A stretch of 64,000 bases of DNA from Ridgeia piscesae (lineage: Eukaryota > Annelida > Polychaeta > Sabellida > Siboglinidae), in NCBI GenBank assembly GCA_025642075.2, contig JAODUO010000153.1:472501-536500 (forward strand), given 5' to 3'. The notes under the pieces are model-generated. The model was given only the letters and a program-made list of their open reading frames with translations. It was not told the origin of the DNA and made no database searches. The stretch's first letter is position 1, and each line of letters starts with the position of its first letter. Shown here piece by piece: positions 58,997 to 64,000 of this stretch. Position numbers and translations under genes: made by a program.

Positions 58997-60624
58997 TCCA
59001 AAATAATGATGGAATACCGGTGTGGCGGTCCAGAACGTCGAGCGGTCCAGAACGTTATGAGTGAACCATGCATATTATAGTTTATGTTAATAATTTATTG
59101 ATGCGCTTCCTTTCTTGCAATTATTATTAATAAACATAACAAAACCTCACAATAAACAGTGTTTTCTTAATGTCCTTGTCTCAGAGCGTTGTGCATGTTA
59201 TGACTTCGTTACAGCCATGGTTTTCAATGCAGTCTGTAGAACGTGCAGCATTAAATACAAATCCCCGCGTCTTCGTGACATATAACTCTGGCAATTTAAG
59301 ATATATGTAACTGTCTACTAGCTGAATGTATTGGATGTAACGTGCCCGAATTGGCATAGTTTGTAGGCAGCCCCTATATTTTGAAAACAAATTAAAATAA
59401 AGTTGTATTTTAGATGCATACGGTTTAAATTGTGTATGTGATGTTGATAGCCCATAGAGGTAGTGTGTACAATAAATTCGTCAGGGGATGGGTGTGGGTC
59501 ACACTTTTATAATGGCATATATTTGCGTCTATTTTGCATGTATGGAACACACTTTTATAGTGGTCCTATTGGAATGTTTTGTAGAATAATATTTTTTATT
59601 CAAAAAGGCGTTATATGGGCTTAACATTGCAGTATATAAATCCCATTGAGGTGCTTCAATATCAGTACAAAAGTTGGAAATCTAGACGTTACCATATCCA
59701 AATAGTTGGTTTTACCTAACACAACTCGGCAATGATTTAATAATATATTTTGGAAAATGAGTCATGCATTCAAGACTTACATAACTTTATTAACATGCCA
59801 AGTGGTGTAAGTATGTGTCACATAACAGTTGAATAGTAGTGTTAAATGAAATGCAAACAATATCATTCACAACAGTAGAAGCTCTTTGTATAAACCGTTG
59901 CATTTAATACTAATTAAATAAGATTACTTTCAAAGATTTATAAACTCATGCAACAACGCGGGCCGAAAACCAACAACGTCGGCCTGCTCTATTTGGTTTG
60001 TCTCGGTTCCGTCGCAGATGGCCTTTGCGTACTGAAATATAGATACACCTTATTGTTAATATTTCCCCGTGTTAACAACACATTCATATGAATACCTCTT
60101 TAGGGTCCGCTGGTAATGTGACTATTGTTAGTCACATCATTTCTTTGGTTGTTCGGTTAAATATAACAACACCTCACACAATAGTGAAATAATATAAATG
60201 ACAAAAGATGTGTATTTTAAACTTTGAACAGAAATTTTGTTCACATTTATCAAACGTACACCTCTTTAAAATTGCAAACTTACTACTTCAGAAACAACAT
60301 CCATACTAATCCAGATATAACATAACAGTGTATTGAAAATAACGCAACTTGTTGATGTAATGGCTGATTAATGATAATATAATCTAACTACTCCTGCAAA
60401 AACATATCACTACGACAAAAACAGACATGGCTGCAAGGCTAGTAGGCAACAATCCATGTCTTCCCTGTTTTACTATAGCAATGAAAACGTGGGTGTGAAA
60501 AAGTTTTAAAGACTCACATATACACAATAAGCAGTGTTATGGCATTTCTTAACCAAGCTTATGCTAGAAAGTAAAAGAAAATGGTTGTATAATAATAGTA
60601 AGATTTCTATAATGCCTATATCAT

Positions 60625-60628
<4 letters not shown>
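58997..60628. other. Upstream of the small gene, non-coding
   Basis: The first 100 or so bases are the presumed promoter of the minus-strand small gene. The rest is AT-rich with nothing recognised. Confidence 0.45.
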
Positions 60629-60860
<232 letters not shown>

Positions 60861-61109
60861 TAACGGCAGTACTTAAGTCTACCGGTTTACTTTGCCCAGT
60901 TGACTCAGTTGTATTCAGGTTATTCCAAATTTGTGATTCGATAAAATCCCGGCTAACTATCAATATCTGTAATATTTCAATAAACATGATACACCAAAAC
61001 AATTATGTCAGTGCTGCATGTTACAGGACAAAATATAGTTTACTTTTCCAATAATGCTACATCCATTAAGATATAAACTAAATAAAACTTGAACATTAAA
61101 TTATTACTC

Positions 61110-61335
61110 CCTCCCTCTCTCCCTCAGCCTTCCGTCTCTTCCTACCTCCATCCCATCCCATCCTACCTCCCTTCCTTCCTTCCTCCTTCCCTCTCTCCCT
61201 CTCACTCCCTCTTCCCCCGATCCTCCCTCCTCTGTCTCTGCGTCACACTATATCTATCCCGTTTTCCTTATTCTTTCCCACTCTTCTCTGCTCGTCTACA
61301 CCCCTCTTCCTCCACGTTTTCGCCCGCCACTCGTT
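61110..61335. repeat. Pyrimidine-rich CCTCCCT low-complexity stretch
   Basis: Mainly C and T in irregular CCTTCCTT/CTCCCT words. Its open frame is compositional. Confidence 0.8.
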
Positions 61336-61794
61336 TTTTGTACCCAATTCTCTCATTCTCATTAAGGCGCACATGGATTCGGACATGGCTATTTGCACAT
61401 ATCTACACGAACGTCGAAGCTATTTATGCCCTACAAAGCAATTGTGTAATACCTGCCATGCTTCATTGACATTATCACAGTTTAACACAGACAATGCAAT
61501 CCGTCAATTGGTTTTGGACATTCTTGGCATAGCTAGTTTGCGGCCTCCTAATGGTTTTGCTGGTACGCCAAAACGCAGGGGTTGACAACATGTAACTTTG
61601 CCATATCGGTGACTTGCACGTGACAGGGTGCAACGACCAATAGCATGGAATCATTGGGGTCAAAATGTAGTTCTCCCTGTTAACAGTGCAAGGCCAACTT
61701 TTTGTTCGAGTGCAGCAGACGATGCACGTTTGACGCTCAATGTAGTCTGACAGTTGGTCTCAACTAAGCTGCAGCACACAAGGTGCAGTTTAAG
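61336..61794. other. Non-coding or uncertain
   Basis: A 70-codon plus-strand frame (61373-61585) exists but has no recognisable domain or splice support. Confidence 0.35.
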
Positions 61795-61875
61795 ATGTCA
61801 GTAGACACTAGGATATCAACAGATGCCGAAACACAACGAGGACGGGCACAGATTGGACGATGCGATTACTCGAAG
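61795..61875 (+). CDS. Weak candidate first exon of an unknown gene
   Basis: An ATG opens 27 codons (MSVDTRISTDAETQRGRAQI then GRCDYSK) and ends at AAG|gtatgg in phase 0. The composition looks coding and is hydrophilic, but no downstream exon is convincing before 64000. It could be chance. Confidence 0.25.
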
Positions 61876-62194
61876 GTATGGACGTTTATGGTTTGTGGTG
61901 GAAAGACAACTAATGTTCGTACGTTCCATTATTGTTATATAATCATATTCGTGATTCAATGCATGTTTCTGTTGTAATCCCCTCTACCATAATTTTACCT
62001 TTAACAGCATCACAAAATTACAATGTGTTCAGAATTGCTTAGCAAGGATTGATACTAGGTCTCCATGTTTTATTCGTTATACGCGGCTTCTAAAGTCATT
62101 GCATTGTCTTCCTTCATTGCTTACTCCGAGGAGAAAGGTTGCCTAGCTTCGATCATTTCTAGTTTTTGTCCCTAAAGTCAATACCATTGTTGGG

Positions 62195-62965
62195 ACAAGT
62201 GCTTTTGCCTGTTTAAGCTAACACGTATGTGGAAAACAAAATTATGATTACTATGCTGATCGGTGTTGATAATATCTTAAATAAAATTAATTGGCTTAGT
62301 CTACATCTGTTATGTTTATTATTTTATGTTATGTATTCTTGTTTACCAATTTGAGTTATATGGAATTATGCGAATTATGTATGAACATTTAAAGTAATTC
62401 CTTGTTACATTTTATGAAGGACAAAATGGCGACGATGTGTGCGCCATCTTGGTTTCACGTCGCCTGTTGTAAAACATTCCTACCCATAAATCTGCATGGA
62501 TGAATACTTATAGGTTCACATGTAAACATGTTTAATGTATCATATGATATAATATAGGTTCACATGTAAACATGTTTAATGTATCATATGATATAATATA
62601 ACATATAAACGGTGTTTTTGCCTGTTTAAGCCAACACGCATGTGGAAAACAAAATTACGATCACTATGCTGATTGGTGTCGATAATATCTTTAATAAAAT
62701 TACTAAAGTTGTCTTAGTCTACATCTGTTAATTATATGTTTATTATTTTAAGTTATGTATTCTTGTTTACAAATTTGAGTTACATTTAAAGTAATTGCTT
62801 GTTGCATTTTATGAAGGACAAAATGGCGACGATGTGTGCGCCATCTTGGTTTCACGTCGCCTGGTGTAAAACATACCTATCCATAACTGTGCGTGGATGA
62901 ATAATTATAGTTTCACATGTTAACATGTTTAATGTATGATATGATATAATATAACATATAAACAA
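62195..62965. repeat. Tandem duplication of about 450 bp
   Basis: TTTTGCCTGTTTAAGC to the ATGATATAATATAACATATA end occurs twice (about 62201-62610 and 62615-62965). The first copy has a 44-bp internal tandem repeat, TAGGTTCACATGTAAACATG and following, at 62513-62600; the second lacks the TGGAATTATGCGAATTATG segment. Confidence 0.9.
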
Positions 62966-62995
62966 TGTTTTAACGCCGTTCTACAATACAAATAA

Positions 62996-63042
62996 CTTCA
63001 CTGGAAATAGTTATATCAGTTTAAGTTCTATTTCCAGTGAAG
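62996..63042. repeat. 15-bp perfect hairpin
   Basis: CTTCACTGGAAATAG and its exact reverse complement are separated by 17 bases, immediately after the duplication. Confidence 0.75.
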
Positions 63043-64000
63043 ACAAGTTGACACCACAATCTCGCCAGTCACACACTATATGGTATATAAGGAAAGGAAA
63101 TTGCTACTATAATTGTAACTGATGTGTATTCGATGCCTCGTGGCAAAGGGTGTATCACGTGATGCTCGCAATATGGAGGGTCACATCCGGCAATGGAACG
63201 CCGGGCTTAGGGGCAGATACTCCCTCCGTTTCTCGTAGCACAGTGGTCAGTTGTGAAGGTTTGAAGGTCGTGACATTTCTCGCCAGGGGAACGTTGTAAG
63301 GAGCAACCAAAGCGGAGTCCCGAGCCCAATTAGATACTGTACTATGTACTAATGTACTATAGGCAGAATGTTCCCAGTGTCTCCCACTTCCGGATACCCT
63401 CTTATTAAATATTATAAATTACATAATTTCATGGATTTTATATATGTGTGTTTATATACGTATACATTACGTATTGATCACTTACGTATGTTTTTACGTC
63501 ACCCTTGACCCCTTTCCAGTAGTATCGCTGGGTTATTTTGTCTACAGTGGAGGCAGAGTGGACCTGCTACAAGATCTTTTCTTTCTCTTTTTCATCGGTG
63601 ATGATTGTTTTTGACGGATGTTTGTGTGTAGCTGAAAGTACACTAACACTCCAGTTTCTGCAATTATTTCATATAATCATAGTTACATTGATGTTCCTAA
63701 TGAATGTCATTAAGACCCTCTTGTTCTTGGGTTGCAGTAGTGGTGGTAGTTTGATCTAATTAATTACATATAGTTTGTAGGGGAAGGGCGGGAAAAGTGG
63801 GCCTGTCAGCCAAAGTGGGCCCCATCTATTTGCAGTCAAACCAACAATAGTAGTATTTACAAACCCTCCATGGGACACATTTCAATGTTGTATTTGTTTC
63901 TTTGGCACAAATGCAAAACATTGAGTATCACATTTGTATTTTAGGTACTTTTCTTAAATAATTGATATGCCTTACAAACACCACCTTTTCATAAATTGTC
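63043..64000. other. Right end of the window
   Basis: Contains a CACGTG E-box at about 63157 and an ETS-like ACTTCCGG at about 63388 in a GC-richer stretch that could be a promoter. No exon is supported. Confidence 0.3.

Noticed and set aside
61373..61585. 70-codon plus-strand frame
   Set aside because: No domain, weak start context and no splice support; probably chance.

Overview
This window is animal nuclear DNA. It has short GC-richer coding exons with GT..AG borders in AT-rich introns, many minisatellites and microsatellites, a Penelope-like retroelement relic, inverted-repeat DNA transposons and tRNA-derived SINE remains. Nothing looks prokaryotic. The SINE with a conserved 3' domain and the Penelope-like relic fit a marine invertebrate, perhaps a lophotrochozoan. 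That placement is inference.

One plus-strand gene occupies about 8.66-54.78 kb. I could assemble 24 exons by reading frame and splice phase, about 890 codons. Its 5' end (any membrane anchor and the start of the SMP domain) lies before the window. The protein is an extended-synaptotagmin/tricalbin-like lipid-transfer tether: SMP domain (exons 1-3), a C2 domain without evident calcium ligands (exons 4-7), two C2 domains with complete aspartate sets (exons 8-11 and 14-17), a basic Ser/Arg linker (exon 13), a long disordered linker (exons 18-20), a fourth degenerate C2-like region (exons 21-24) and a basic tail ending at a TGA at 54775-54777. All junctions agree in phase except exon 7 to exon 8.

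A second, minus-strand gene at 56.39-59.00 kb converges on it. It has two exons that encode a 56-residue single-span membrane protein I do not recognise.

Layout: 1-6.0 kb, a higher-order satellite made of a CACACTCCCCCT-type minisatellite and a roughly 200-bp spacer repeated five times. 6.0-8.6 kb, non-coding with a small inverted-repeat element. 8.66-54.78 kb, the E-Syt-like gene. 54.8-56.4 kb, the convergent 3' regions. 56.7-57.8 kb, a pogo-like transposon remnant inside the small gene's intron. 59-64 kb, mostly non-coding, with a (TG)/(CGTG) tract, a pyrimidine-rich stretch, a tandem duplication of about 450 bp and one weak candidate first exon.

The most unusual property is where the tandem arrays sit. 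Several begin or end exactly on splice sites, and their units are copies of the exon-intron junction. They lie at the donors of exons 13, 17 and 21, the acceptor plus 5' coding end of exon 3, and the acceptors of exons 2 and 7. At exon 13 the 30-bp unit stays open in the coding frame and carries a donor-like site in each of about 19 copies, so donor choice alone could change the length of a Ser/Arg linker by ten residues per copy. At exons 17 and 21 every donor but the first would give a frameshift or stop.
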